64,000 bases of DNA from Vibrio furnissii CIP 102972 (GTDB taxonomy: Bacteria > Pseudomonadota > Gammaproteobacteria > Enterobacterales > Vibrionaceae): assembly GCF_000176175.1 (NCBI RefSeq), contig NZ_ACZP01000014.1, positions 868,001-932,000 on the forward strand, in the 5' to 3' direction. This document shows positions 16,587 to 26,075 of this stretch, one piece after another. Below the pieces are notes generated by a model, which saw only the letters and a list, made by a program, of their open reading frames with translations, did no database searches and was not told where the DNA came from. Position numbers and translations under genes: made by a program. Positions within the stretch are counted from its first letter, which is position 1, and each line of letters begins with the position of its first letter.

Positions 16587-19427
16587 TTAATTAACCGGGC
16601 GCGCCACTTCATCGACTAAATACAGAATCGACTGGTACGGAATGCCGCTGTGATGTGACAAGCCAATTTCACACGTGCGGCTGTTACTAAAGCCGCGCGA
16701 ACAGGCTGACGGTACTTGTTCTTTCAGCGGATGCACCGCCGCCGCATTCAGCTCTGGGGTGGTAAAGCCTTTGTCGCCCGCCCAACCGCAGCACTGAATG
16801 TGCTCTGGCACCACCACGTCAGTCACGCACGCCTGCGCCAGTTTGAGCATCTCGTTTTCCAGCCCCATGCGACGCGAACTGCAGGTGATGTGCAGCATCA
16901 CGGTTTCCTGTTTCGGCGTGATTGTCAGATGATCCAACAGATACTTGCTGACAAAACCCGTTGGTTCGAGAATTTCCAGCGGTTTGGTGAACTGCTCCAT
17001 GCTGCGTTTGGCGCACGGGCTGGTGTCCATCAGCACCGGATAGGTGCCGTGATGGCTCGCTTCCCATAGCGCTTCTTCCAGTTGCTGGGCTTTGCTTTGC
17101 GCCAGTTCGGTCATGCCTTTGCTGTCGTAGGGCATACCGCAGCATTGGCTGCTGAGTTCGCTCGGCAGAATCACCTCAAAGCCCGCTTTATTGAGTAGCG
17201 ATAAAGTCACCTCGGTCAGTGGGCGCTGATCCTGCGCGTCGCTTTGCTGGCCCATATTGCGGCTGGCACACGATGGCAGATAGACCACTTTTTTCTCACG
17301 GCGCGGCAGATTCTCGGCGGCGAGTTCAAGTTGATGGGTGTTGGCCTGTGGCATCTCCGGCATCCACAGCGGTGTTTTGCCTTGGGTCAGATTGCGCAAG
17401 CCGTTGGTCAGGTTACCGACGGTTTTCTTACCCAGCACCTTGGTCGCCAGTTGGTTCGCTTTCAGTCCGCTGCGCGCAATGGCGGTGGTGGCGGAGAAGT
17501 GCTCGGCCGTCCAGCGCGCAATCGGCGTGAATTTCTGATATTTAGCGGTGCGAAGTTTCTTCACCAGATCGCCGGTGTTGATGCCCACGGGGCAGCGCTC
17601 GGCACACAACCCGGTCGCGGCGCAGGTATCTAGCCCCTGATACTCGAACACTTGTTCAAGTTCGCTCGCCTGCACGTTTTCACCTGCGGCAATACGGCGC
17701 TGCAATTCACGGAACAGCACAATGCGCTGACGCGGAGAGAGCGTTAAGGTGCGCGACGGACACACCGGCTCACAGAAACCACACTCGATGCAGCGGTTGA
17801 CCAGATCATCGGCCGCCGGCATTGGTTTGAGATTGCTGATGTGCGAATGGGGATCGGTGTTGACGATGACGCCCGGGTTGAGCAGGCCGCGCGGGTCAAA
17901 CAGCGCTTTGATTTTCTGCATCAACGCGTAGCCGTCTTTGCCCCATTCCAGCTCCACATACGGCGCCATGTTGCGTCCGGTGCCGTGCTCCGCTTTCAGC
18001 GAGCCTTGATACTTCACCGCCACCAGTTCGGCAACATCGTCCATAAAGGCGCCGTAGCGGTCGATCTCTTGCTGGCTGTCAAAGCCCTGCGTGAACACAA
18101 AGTGCAGGTTACCTTCCAGCGCATGGCCGAAAATGATCGCTTCGTTGTAGGCGTATTTGTCGAACAGTGCCTGAAGGTCGCGCACGCCAGCGGCGAGATC
18201 TTCAACCGGAAACGCCACGTCTTCAATGATGACGGTGGTGCCGACTTCGCGCACGGCGCCCACGGCCGGGAACATGCCTTTGCGAATGCCCCACAGCGTC
18301 GCCACCATACGGCTGTCGGTGGTAAAGGGCACGGATTCAAGAATGTGATAGTCGCCGAGCGCGCGCATGATCGCGTCGCACTGCGCATCCAGCGTGGCTT
18401 GATCGCTGGCGTGGGATTCGATCAGCAGCGCGGCTGCTTCGAGATCCAATGTGGCGATAAACGCAGGCATGCCTTTTTTATCGGCCACCGAGCGCATCGC
18501 GCGGCCATCCATCATTTCAACCGCCGCGACCGGTGATTTTGACAGCGTGGTCACGGCTTGACTGGCTTGTTCAATATCGGCAAACACCAACAGCGCCGAC
18601 GCTTTGTGCGCGTGTTCAATGACGGTGTTGTAGGTGATCTCGGCGATAAAGCCGAGTGTGCCTTCTGATCCGATCATCAGGTGCTCAAGCACCTCAATCG
18701 GATCGCTGAAATCCACCAGCGCATTGAGCGCGTAGCCGGTGGTGTTTTTCAGGCGGTATTTGTGACGAATACGTTCGGTTAATGCTTGATTGGCGAGCGT
18801 TTCAGCGCACAGCGCTTCAAGGCCAGCGACCAGATGCGCTTTGTGTTGCTTGAAGTGTTCCACGCTGGCGGCGTCTTTGGTATCCAACACAAACCCGTCG
18901 GCGAAGACAATTTTCATGCTGTCGACGGTGCGATAGGAGTTCTGCGCCGTCCCGCAGCACATGCCGCTGGCGTTATTGGCCGCGATGCCGCCGATTTTAC
19001 AGGTATTGATCGACGCCGGATCGGGGCCGATTTTGCGCTGAAATGGTGCCAGGTATTTGTTGGCATCGGCGCCAATCACGCCTGGTTGGAGAAGAATCTT
19101 GTCGCCATTTTCTAGGATCTGGTGACCACGCCAATCGTCGGTCAGGGTGATCAGCACCGAATCGGACACCGCCTGACCCGACAGGCTGGTGCCTGCTGCG
19201 CGGAAGGTGAAGTGAATGCCGAGTTCGCCGCAGCATTCAATGGCAAAAATCACTTCGTCGAGTGATTTCAAGCGCAGTACGATTTTGGGTACCAAACGAT
19301 AAAAACTGGCGTCGGTGCCGTAGGCGAGGCGCTTGGCCTCCTGAGTCACGATACGTTCCGGGTCGATTTGGCTGCTCAGTTTCTGTTCTAATTGACGATA
19401 ATGTTCGGCAGTAGGTGACTGATTCAT
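16587..19427 (-). CDS. FAD-binding and Fe-S-binding oxidase, probable D-lactate dehydrogenase
   Basis: A 946-residue fusion. The N-terminal FAD-linked oxidase domain (PP-loop region FRAAGTSLSGQAVSDSVLI; GGIAANNASGMCCGTAQNSY) is followed by an FAD-oxidase C-terminal domain. Two ferredoxin-type clusters, CIECGFCEPVCP and CAATGLCAERCP, lie near residues 545 and 605, followed by two cysteine-rich CCG modules (SSQCCGMPYD and IQCCGWAGDKGF). This is the Dld-II/GlcD-GlcF-like architecture that oxidises D-lactate or another 2-hydroxyacid and passes electrons to the membrane. GGAAG favours the ATG at 19427. It is the last gene of the lldP-lldD operon. Confidence 0.88.
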   Translation of the reverse strand: MNQSPTAEHYRQLEQKLSSQIDPERIVTQEAKRLAYGTDASFYRLVPKIVLRLKSLDEVIFAIECCGELGIHFTFRAAGTSLSGQAVSDSVLITLTDDWRGHQILENGDKILLQPGVIGADANKYLAPFQRKIGPDPASINTCKIGGIAANNASGMCCGTAQNSYRTVDSMKIVFADGFVLDTKDAASVEHFKQHKAHLVAGLEALCAETLANQALTERIRHKYRLKNTTGYALNALVDFSDPIEVLEHLMIGSEGTLGFIAEITYNTVIEHAHKASALLVFADIEQASQAVTTLSKSPVAAVEMMDGRAMRSVADKKGMPAFIATLDLEAAALLIESHASDQATLDAQCDAIMRALGDYHILESVPFTTDSRMVATLWGIRKGMFPAVGAVREVGTTVIIEDVAFPVEDLAAGVRDLQALFDKYAYNEAIIFGHALEGNLHFVFTQGFDSQQEIDRYGAFMDDVAELVAVKYQGSLKAEHGTGRNMAPYVELEWGKDGYALMQKIKALFDPRGLLNPGVIVNTDPHSHISNLKPMPAADDLVNRCIECGFCEPVCPSRTLTLSPRQRIVLFRELQRRIAAGENVQASELEQVFEYQGLDTCAATGLCAERCPVGINTGDLVKKLRTAKYQKFTPIARWTAEHFSATTAIARSGLKANQLATKVLGKKTVGNLTNGLRNLTQGKTPLWMPEMPQANTHQLELAAENLPRREKKVVYLPSCASRNMGQQSDAQDQRPLTEVTLSLLNKAGFEVILPSELSSQCCGMPYDSKGMTELAQSKAQQLEEALWEASHHGTYPVLMDTSPCAKRSMEQFTKPLEILEPTGFVSKYLLDHLTITPKQETVMLHITCSSRRMGLENEMLKLAQACVTDVVVPEHIQCCGWAGDKGFTTPELNAAAVHPLKEQVPSACSRGFSNSRTCEIGLSHHSGIPYQSILYLVDEVARPVN

Positions 19428-19461
19428 CATAGCTTCCAGTGTCATGCTTTCAGTGTTAGGA

Positions 19462-19496
19462 AAGAAGGCTTCAAAATGGAATTTCGAAGCCTTCTT
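19462..19496 (-). other. Perfect 11-bp stem-loop between lldD and the FAD/Fe-S oxidase
   Basis: aagaaggcttc (19462-19472) and gaagccttctt (19486-19496) are exact inverted copies with a 13-base loop, placed 6 bp after the lldD stop. On the minus strand only a weak T-run follows, so it is probably an mRNA-stabilising or partially terminating element rather than a full terminator. Confidence 0.6.
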
Positions 19497-19501
19497 GGGG
19501 T

Positions 19502-20638
19502 TTATCCGTTGACCAGCGATTCACGCGACAGGTCCTGAATGGTTTTAGCGCCGGTCAGCGTCATGGCGACTCGCATCTCTTTTTCAAACAAGTCGAGTAG
19601 GTTTTCTACGCCGGCCTGTCCTTGGGCGGCCAGTGCGTAAACAAAGGCGCGGCCGAGGAGCGTACAGTCGGCGCCCAGTGCCAGCATGCGCACCACATCG
19701 AGGCCCGTGCGGATGCCGGAGTCGACCAGAATCTTCAGGTCGCCTTTCACCGCATCCGCGATGTCTGGCAGCGCACGTGCGGTCGAGAGGACGCCGTCGA
19801 GCTGACGGCCGCCGTGGTTCGAGACCACGATTCCATCAGCACCAAAACGTACCGCATCTTTGGCATCTTCGGTATCCAGAATGCCTTTGATCACCATCGG
19901 GCCGTCCCAGAAATCACGAATCCATTCCAGATCTTTCCACGAAATCGACGGGTCGAAGTTTGTGCCCAGCCAGCCGATGTAATCTTCCAGTTTGGTGGGT
20001 GTGCCGCGATAGGTGGAGATGTTGCCCAGATCGTGCGGTTTGCCCAGCAGACCCACATCCCACGCCCAGCTTGGGTGCGTCATGGCCTGCATCACGCGGC
20101 GCGCGGCCGCGTTCGGGCCACTCATGCCGGAATGCATGTCACGATAGCGTGCGCCCGGCACTGGCATATCCACCGTAAACACCAACGTGGTCACGCCAGC
20201 GGCTTTGGCGCGTTCCAGTACGTTTTTCATAAAGCCGCGATCTTTGAGTACATACAGTTGAAACCACATCGGGCGGTCAATCGCTGGTGCCACTTCTTCA
20301 ATTGGACACACCGAGACGGTAGAAAGCGTAAACGGAATGCCTTTGTTGCTGGCGGCGGTGGCGGCCTGCACTTCGCCGCGGCGGGCGTACATGCCGGTCA
20401 GGCCAACTGGCGCGAGGGCAATCGGCATCGCCAGCGATTCACCAAACAGTTCGGTCGACAGATCAAGCTGTGACATGTCGTTGAGCACACGTTGGCGCAG
20501 CGCGATGTCAGACAGGTCGTCGGTGTTGCGGCGCAACGTATGTTCACTGTAGGAGCCGCCATCGATGTAGTGAAACAGAAACGGAGGCAGTTTGGCTTTC
20601 GCCGCAGCGCGGTAATCGGTGGATGCCGAAATAATCAT
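19502..20638 (-). CDS. lldD: L-lactate dehydrogenase (FMN, quinone-linked)
   Basis: A 378-residue FMN-dependent alpha-hydroxyacid dehydrogenase that oxidises L-lactate to pyruvate at the inner membrane. The FMN-barrel signature [10 protein letters not shown] with the catalytic His and Arg is present; the N-terminal [19 protein letters not shown] and the phosphate-binding GGIRTGLD-like [18 protein letters not shown] are typical. The length matches E. coli LldD closely. It is second in the operon lldP-lldD-oxidase, 114 bp after lldP. Confidence 0.95.
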   Translation of the reverse strand: MIISASTDYRAAAKAKLPPFLFHYIDGGSYSEHTLRRNTDDLSDIALRQRVLNDMSQLDLSTELFGESLAMPIALAPVGLTGMYARRGEVQAATAASNKGIPFTLSTVSVCPIEEVAPAIDRPMWFQLYVLKDRGFMKNVLERAKAAGVTTLVFTVDMPVPGARYRDMHSGMSGPNAAARRVMQAMTHPSWAWDVGLLGKPHDLGNISTYRGTPTKLEDYIGWLGTNFDPSISWKDLEWIRDFWDGPMVIKGILDTEDAKDAVRFGADGIVVSNHGGRQLDGVLSTARALPDIADAVKGDLKILVDSGIRTGLDVVRMLALGADCTLLGRAFVYALAAQGQAGVENLLDLFEKEMRVAMTLTGAKTIQDLSRESLVNG

Positions 20639-20752
20639 AGATACATTCCTAATGTTAGCTCGTGCAGGTCAGATGCCTGCTTATGCCCGTGAACCGAAAC
20701 GCTGCTGATGAAGGCTGACTGCGCAGCGTCAGGTTGGCGGGGTCTCGTTGAC

Positions 20753-22447
20753 TTAAACGTTCATTAATGCGTCGGTCATGTGGAAACCGTAGATCACGGC
20801 CAGACCAATTAATCCTGTTACTACAAGGTAGTAGAAAGTTGGAATGATGGTTTTGCGCAGTGTCGCACCTTCACGACCCAGCAGGCCGACTGTGGCCGAT
20901 GCCGCCACCACGTTGTGAATGGCAATCATGTTACCGGCTGCCGCGCCCACCGCTTGCAGAGCGATGACGATGACACTCGATACGCCCAAGGTTTGCGCCA
21001 CTTCAAACTGGAACTGGCTGAACATCATGTTTGAAATGGTGTTGGAGCCTGCGATGAAGGCGCCCAAGGCCCCAACGGTTGCGCTCAGTGCGGGGAAGGC
21101 ATCGCCCACTAATCCTGCGGCAAAGTTCGCAGTCGTCACCGGCATGCTTGCCAGATCCGACATATTCACGCCTGAGTTGATGAAGATACGCACCATGGGA
21201 ATGGTGAACACCAACACGAAACCGGCGCCAATCAGGGTTTTGGTCGATTCACCCAGCGCTTGCCCCATCGGTTTGAGACTGCGCGCTTGCAGCAAGACGG
21301 CCAGCAATGCGGCGAAGACCAAAATCCCACCCGGCAAATAGAGCGGCGCAATCGAGGCGCTCACGCCCACTTCACCGAGAATGTTGTTGAATGCCAAATT
21401 CACGCTCAGCAGCAGGCCTTTGAAATCCGCACTCACGCGGCTCAGCACCAGAATGACCGCCAGCAGCACGTACGGTAGCCACGCCAGCGCGAGGCCCATC
21501 GGTTTGCCTTTGATGTCATCGAGATCCATTTTTAGCGAGCCGAGCCATTCCGCTGGCCATTCGTTTTCCGGGCGAAAATCCCAGTTCTGTTTTGGCACCA
21601 AAAAGCCTTTTTTCGCTGCGGTCACCACAATCGTCAGGCCGAACAGACCACCCACCAGTGAGGGGAATTCAGGGCCCAGCAGCACGCCAGTCAGCGCGTA
21701 AGGAATGGTGAACGCGAGGCCGGCAAACAGCGCAAATGGCAGAATGCTCAAACCTTCGGTCCAGCTGCGGTTTTTGCCAAAGAAACGGGTCAGCATCATC
21801 GCCATCAACACGGGCATCAAGGTGCCGACGCTGGCGTGGATTAACGCCACGCTGGCGGTGATCTGCTGCAGGTACGCGTCCCAGTTTGAGCCGTGTGCCA
21901 CCAGCGCTTCGGTGATGTTGTGTGTATCCAGCCCTTTGTTCACCCCAACCAGAATCGGGGTGCCCACCGCGCCAAATGAAACTGGCGTCGACTGAATCAT
22001 CATGCCCATCAGCACCGCTGCCAGCGCAGGAAAACCGATGGCCACCAGCAGAGGCGCAGCAATGGCTGCAGGTGTGCCGAAACCGGAAGCGCCTTCAATG
22101 AATGAGCCAAAACACCAAGCGATGATGATGGCCTGAATGCGGCGGTCAGGTGAAATGTTGGTGAACCCATTGCGAATCACGGTAATCGCGCCGGTGTATT
22201 TTAGTGTGTTGAGCAGGAAAATCGCTCCAAACACGATCCACAGTACGGTGACGGTGATCCCCAATCCTTGCAGTACGGATGCCAACACGCGGTTGGCCGT
22301 CATGTCCCAAAATGTCAAAGCAATCGCCACGGTCAGCGCAAACGCGACCGGCATGGCTTTTTTCGCTGGCCAATTCAGGCCAACCAGAAGAATGGCTGCC
22401 ACCACAATCGGTGAAAACGCAACCAATGCTAATACAGTGTCGCTCAT
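20753..22447 (-). CDS. lldP: L-lactate permease
   Basis: A 564-residue polytopic inner-membrane transporter with about 12-14 helices. Recognisable segments are [28 protein letters not shown] and [14 protein letters not shown], all typical of the LctP family that imports lactate with protons. The ATG at 22447 gives the usual MSDTVLAL start; the frame extends 10 codons further without support. It is the first gene of the lactate operon and is divergent from a LysR gene, its probable regulator. Confidence 0.95.
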   Translation of the reverse strand: MSDTVLALVAFSPIVVAAILLVGLNWPAKKAMPVAFALTVAIALTFWDMTANRVLASVLQGLGITVTVLWIVFGAIFLLNTLKYTGAITVIRNGFTNISPDRRIQAIIIAWCFGSFIEGASGFGTPAAIAAPLLVAIGFPALAAVLMGMMIQSTPVSFGAVGTPILVGVNKGLDTHNITEALVAHGSNWDAYLQQITASVALIHASVGTLMPVLMAMMLTRFFGKNRSWTEGLSILPFALFAGLAFTIPYALTGVLLGPEFPSLVGGLFGLTIVVTAAKKGFLVPKQNWDFRPENEWPAEWLGSLKMDLDDIKGKPMGLALAWLPYVLLAVILVLSRVSADFKGLLLSVNLAFNNILGEVGVSASIAPLYLPGGILVFAALLAVLLQARSLKPMGQALGESTKTLIGAGFVLVFTIPMVRIFINSGVNMSDLASMPVTTANFAAGLVGDAFPALSATVGALGAFIAGSNTISNMMFSQFQFEVAQTLGVSSVIVIALQAVGAAAGNMIAIHNVVAASATVGLLGREGATLRKTIIPTFYYLVVTGLIGLAVIYGFHMTDALMNV

Positions 22448-22633
22448 GGAATACTTCCTCGTCCTTGAACTCTCCATCCATCAATGATGGCTTAACACGT
22501 GATGTAGGATACGGGTTAAGACGTTAGAGCTCGGTGTTACAAATTTTTATAGTTGTGATGGGTTTGTTAATTCGGCGTGAATGTACCCCTTTATTTTTTT
22601 GCGATATAGGGAAATAATGAAAATAATTAGTTC

Positions 22634-22643
22634 CAAAATTGGC
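22634..22643. promoter_or_regulatory. Ten-base palindrome just upstream of the LysR start
   Basis: ccaaaattgg is a perfect palindrome 8 bp before the LysR start codon, overlapping a CATAAT (22644-22649) that resembles a -10 box. It could be an autoregulatory site. No Shine-Dalgarno sequence is visible before this ATG. Confidence 0.3.
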
Positions 22644-22651
22644 ATAATCGA

Positions 22652-23551
22652 ATGCGTGCAGACGACTTAATTCTGTTTTCTCAGGTGGTAGAGCTGGGCA
22701 GTTTTAGTAAGGTGGCTGAACAAAATAACCTTACGAATTCGGTAGTTAGTAAAAGAATGGCGCGATTGGAAGAGGAATTGGGCGTTCAACTATTATATCG
22801 AACAACGCGTAAATTGACCCTGACCGAAGCGGGCAAGGCGTTGCTGGCGAGTGCGAAAAATGTGAAGCAAGCCACTCAGGAGGCGATGGATGCAGTGGCG
22901 GGGTTTGGCGAAAATGTCAGCGGTCACATTCGCATGTCGGTGCCCAGCATCTCGGGGGATTTGATTCTGGCGGATGCGGTGGCGGAATTTTGTAACCTGC
23001 ATCCGGGGCTGACGGTGGAAATGTCGCTCGATAACCGCTTCGTTGACTTGGTGGAAGGTGGGTTCGATTTGGTGATCCGCACCGGTTATCTCGAAGATTC
23101 CAGCCTGATTGCGCGTCATATTCTCGATTCACAATGGGTGGTGTGCGCGTCGCCTTCTTACATTGCGCGTAACGGTAAACCGATAAAGCCGGAAGATTTG
23201 GTCAATCATAACTGCCTGCAATATGCCTACCAAACGACGGGGGCAACCGATTGGGAGTTCAAAAGCGCCAAAGGCAACTACATTGTGCGCGTGTCAGGCA
23301 CCTTCACGACGGACAACGCCACGGCGCTGCGCAAAGCGGCACTGGGTGGTCACGGCATTGCTTACGTGCCGCGCTGCTTGGTGTATCACGATTTTCGCAA
23401 TGGTGAGCTGGTGGACATTTTTCCGGAGCAAGTCGGCAAGAAACTCGGCATCTACGCGGTGTATCCGTTTACCCGCCAGCCGCCGAACAAAGTCCGTTTG
23501 CTGATTGAGCACATTCGCGCCCGTTACTTGGCTATTTCCCACTATTTCTGA
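22652..23551 (+). CDS. LysR-family regulator, probable lactate-operon regulator
   Basis: A 299-residue LysR protein. The helix-turn-helix is MRADDLILFSQVVELGSFSK with NSVVSKRMARLEEELGVQLL and RTTRKLTLTEAG at residues 1-62; an effector-binding domain follows. It is divergent from lldP with 204 bp between starts, so control of lactate uptake and oxidation is likely but inferred. This contrasts with the GntR-type LldR of E. coli. Closest subgroup by eye is the DsdC/AaeR-like CrgA group with a GGHGIAYVPRCL effector motif. Confidence 0.88.
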   Translation: MRADDLILFSQVVELGSFSKVAEQNNLTNSVVSKRMARLEEELGVQLLYRTTRKLTLTEAGKALLASAKNVKQATQEAMDAVAGFGENVSGHIRMSVPSISGDLILADAVAEFCNLHPGLTVEMSLDNRFVDLVEGGFDLVIRTGYLEDSSLIARHILDSQWVVCASPSYIARNGKPIKPEDLVNHNCLQYAYQTTGATDWEFKSAKGNYIVRVSGTFTTDNATALRKAALGGHGIAYVPRCLVYHDFRNGELVDIFPEQVGKKLGIYAVYPFTRQPPNKVRLLIEHIRARYLAISHYF

Positions 23552-23622
23552 GCTTTTTGTTCTCTTTTCCTGATTATCCGTTGCGATCGCTTCGTTGTGA
23601 GCGCTCGTTCCAGAAAAGAAAA

Positions 23623-23642
23623 ATGCCGCATCCGTGCGGCAT
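23623..23642 (-). terminator. Terminator of the ABC ATPase gene
   Basis: atgccgca (23623-23630) pairs with tgcggcat (23635-23642) around TCCG. On the minus strand it is followed by TTTTTCTTTTC. It lies about 70 bp after the ABC gene stop and converges with the LysR transcript. Confidence 0.8.
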
Positions 23643-23714
23643 GTTCGATCGGCGGCCAAACCGATGTCACTGAGATTGACTCCGCCAGTATGGCAAGGGT
23701 CGATGACAGTTTGA

Positions 23715-25334
23715 TTACGCGGCGACTTCCTCATCCACATCAAACGAGGCGGCAATCAATTTCTTGGTGTAGTCGTGCTGTGGACGATGGAAAATGTCTT
23801 CGGCGCTGCCTTGTTCCATCACTTCGCCTTTTTGCATCACCATCACGCGATCCGACAGCGCTTTCACCACGCTGAGGTCGTGGCTGATGAACAGAAAACC
23901 GATGTTGCGGCGCTGTTGAATGTCTTTGAGCAAGTCAATCACGGTGAGCTGCACTGAACGGTCGAGGGCCGAGGTCGGTTCGTCGAGCAAAATGAAGGAC
24001 GGTTCGAGGATCAGCGCGCGTGCGATTGCAATGCGTTGGCGCTGACCGCCAGAAAACTCGTGCGGGTAGCGGTTGATCGCGCTGGCATCCAGACGCACCT
24101 CTTCCAGTGCTTTGCGTGCCCGTTGCAGACGTTCTGCTTTGCTGATGTGCGGTTGATGCACCAGTAATCCTTCGGTGATGATTTCGCCAACCGTCATGCG
24201 CGGTGACAGGGAACCGTAGGGATCCTGAAACACCATCTGAATGTCTCTTTTCAGCGCCAATCGCTGCACGTCGCTCAGCTTGCGATAGTCCATGCCTTTA
24301 AATTCAATCTCGCCTGTGGACGGCAATAGGCCAATCAGCGCGCGGCCTAGCGTCGATTTGCCGCTGCCGGACTCGCCGACAATGCCGAGCGTTTCACCCT
24401 GTTTGAGTTCGAGTGAAATGCCTTTCACCGCTTCAAAGTACTGATTCCGGCTGGCAATGAAATGCGGTTTGATGAGGAATTTGACTCGAATGTCGCTTGC
24501 TTTGAGCAGCGCGGGCGCATTCGCATCAACCGGATCTTTGCTGCCTTTAGGAATGGCGTTGATCAGCATGCGGGTGTAGTCGTGCTTGGCGTTGGTAAAC
24601 AGCTCTTGGGTGTCACCTTCTTCGACCACATCGCCTTTGCACATCACCAGCACGCGGTCGGCAACATAACGCACCACGCCCAAATCATGGGTAATGAACA
24701 AAATCGCCATGCCCATTTTGGCTTGAATTTCTTTGATGAGTTTGAGGACTTCGGCCTGCACCGTCACATCCAGCGCAGTGGTGGGCTCGTCGGCAATCAG
24801 AATGTCGGGCTCGTTGATCAACGCCATCGCAATCATGATGCGTTGCAATTGGCCGCCAGAAAATTCGTGCGGATACTTGCTGTACGCCTGCTGCGGATTG
24901 GGTAAATGCACCAGTTCAAACAGTTCCAACACGCGCTGTTTGGCCTGAGCCATCGACACGTTGCGGTGGCACCTCATCGCCTCTGCCACTTGAATGCCCA
25001 CGCGCAGGTAAGGATTGAGCGAGGTCATCGGCTCTTGAAAAATCATCCCAATGCGATCGCCGCGAATGCGCTGCATGTACGCTTCGCTTTTTTCCAACAG
25101 CTCTTCACCTTCAAAGCGAATGCTGGATTGCGGATCGAGACGCGCGTTGTTAGGCAGCAGTTGCATCAATGCGTTGGTGGAGACTGACTTACCGCTGCCG
25201 GACTCGCCAACAATCGCCAGTGTTTCGCCGACATTCAGCTCAAAGTTGACGTTTTTGACTGCTTCAACCACGCCATCGTTGGTTTGAAAGCTGACCGACA
25301 GGTGTCGAACCTGCAACAGAGGGGAGTGTGACAT
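23715..25334 (-). CDS. Double-ATPase ABC protein, oligopeptide-type (YejF-like), no permease nearby
   Basis: A 539-residue protein with two complete ABC domains of the Dpp/Opp class. First half: Walker A GESGSGKSVSTNAL near residue 40, signature EFSGGQLQRIMIAMAL, Walker B ILIADEPTTALDVT. Second half: Walker A GESGSGKSTLGRALI, signature EFSGGQRQRIAIARAL, Walker B FILLDEPTSALDRS. Both ATP sites look intact. It would energise peptide or nickel/microcin-type uptake together with two permeases and a binding protein, but none is adjacent. It follows a small helical protein gene after 12 bp, in an operon with Fur-like boxes upstream. Confidence 0.88.
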   Translation of the reverse strand: MSHSPLLQVRHLSVSFQTNDGVVEAVKNVNFELNVGETLAIVGESGSGKSVSTNALMQLLPNNARLDPQSSIRFEGEELLEKSEAYMQRIRGDRIGMIFQEPMTSLNPYLRVGIQVAEAMRCHRNVSMAQAKQRVLELFELVHLPNPQQAYSKYPHEFSGGQLQRIMIAMALINEPDILIADEPTTALDVTVQAEVLKLIKEIQAKMGMAILFITHDLGVVRYVADRVLVMCKGDVVEEGDTQELFTNAKHDYTRMLINAIPKGSKDPVDANAPALLKASDIRVKFLIKPHFIASRNQYFEAVKGISLELKQGETLGIVGESGSGKSTLGRALIGLLPSTGEIEFKGMDYRKLSDVQRLALKRDIQMVFQDPYGSLSPRMTVGEIITEGLLVHQPHISKAERLQRARKALEEVRLDASAINRYPHEFSGGQRQRIAIARALILEPSFILLDEPTSALDRSVQLTVIDLLKDIQQRRNIGFLFISHDLSVVKALSDRVMVMQKGEVMEQGSAEDIFHRPQHDYTKKLIAASFDVDEEVAA

Positions 25335-25346
25335 TGTGCATCCTTA

Positions 25347-25841
25347 TCAATTGATCACGGGCACGCGGCTTTGCAGCTCGCGATACGATTTTAGCTGGGT
25401 GAAATAGTGGTGCGCTTTTTCAACCTGTTCATATTCCAATTGCCACGACGCATTGCGCTGCGCGAGGCAGAACGCGCCAATGTGGCGCAGCAAATCATGA
25501 CTGTGTTTTTCCAGCACGGGAGAGACGGCGGCTACCAAATCCAACTCTTCAATCGACATGAATTGCAGCAACGCGTAGGCTTGATTGAGCACCTCAAACG
25601 CGCGCTGATATTGCCCCATGTTGTTGAGAATTTCCGACTGCGCGACGGCGGCGTCGCGCAATCCGGCGATCAAGCAGCTCATTTGGCACGGCTTGGTGTT
25701 TTCGTCGTGCGTCGCATGCTGAATGTGGTGCGGCAGATGATGCAGCACATCCTCAAACAGATAGTGGGCCTGTGGCCAATGGCCCTGTTCGAGCAATTTT
25801 TCCGCCTGAAGATAGGTGGTCCAACATTGTTGCAGATTCAT
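25347..25841 (-). CDS. Small helical (TPR-like) protein of unknown function
   Basis: A 164-residue protein beginning MNLQQCWTTYLQAEKLLEQG, rich in His, Leu and Gln and probably all-helical. The spacing of EKLLEQGHWPQAHYLFEDVL and LNNMGQYQRAFEVLNQAYAL fits two degenerate TPR repeats. There is no signal peptide. The ATG at 25841 follows GGAGG and is preferred to the start at 25859. It is 12 bp upstream of the ABC ATPase gene and probably cotranscribed. Fur-like boxes 38-73 bp upstream suggest iron repression. Its role is unknown. Confidence 0.7.
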   Translation of the reverse strand: MNLQQCWTTYLQAEKLLEQGHWPQAHYLFEDVLHHLPHHIQHATHDENTKPCQMSCLIAGLRDAAVAQSEILNNMGQYQRAFEVLNQAYALLQFMSIEELDLVAAVSPVLEKHSHDLLRHIGAFCLAQRNASWQLEYEQVEKAHHYFTQLKSYRELQSRVPVIN

Positions 25842-25878
25842 CGTCCGCCTCCTGTGCAATGATGGAGATTATTTAAAT

Positions 25879-25914
25879 GCAAATAACTATCAATTGCAAA
25901 TGATTGTCATTTTT
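25879..25914 (-). promoter_or_regulatory. Overlapping Fur-like boxes
   Basis: gcaaatgattgtcattttt (25896-25914) matches 13 of 19 positions of the classical Fur consensus, and gcaaataactatcaattgc (25879-25897) matches about 10 of 19. They lie 38-73 bp upstream of the small helical protein start, over the likely promoter. Iron-dependent repression is inferred. Confidence 0.55.
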
Positions 25915-26075
25915 AAATTGAGGCATGTGATTGGCGAGGAACGCTCGTTTGGCGGTGAAATTGATTGTTATTTGTTCGATTGAGCGCGAATCCAGTCTAA
26001 GTCACTAAAAAGTCAATGCTTTACATCTACACTTAGGCTACAAAACAAGAAGTATAAACACCGAAGGAGGGGAGT

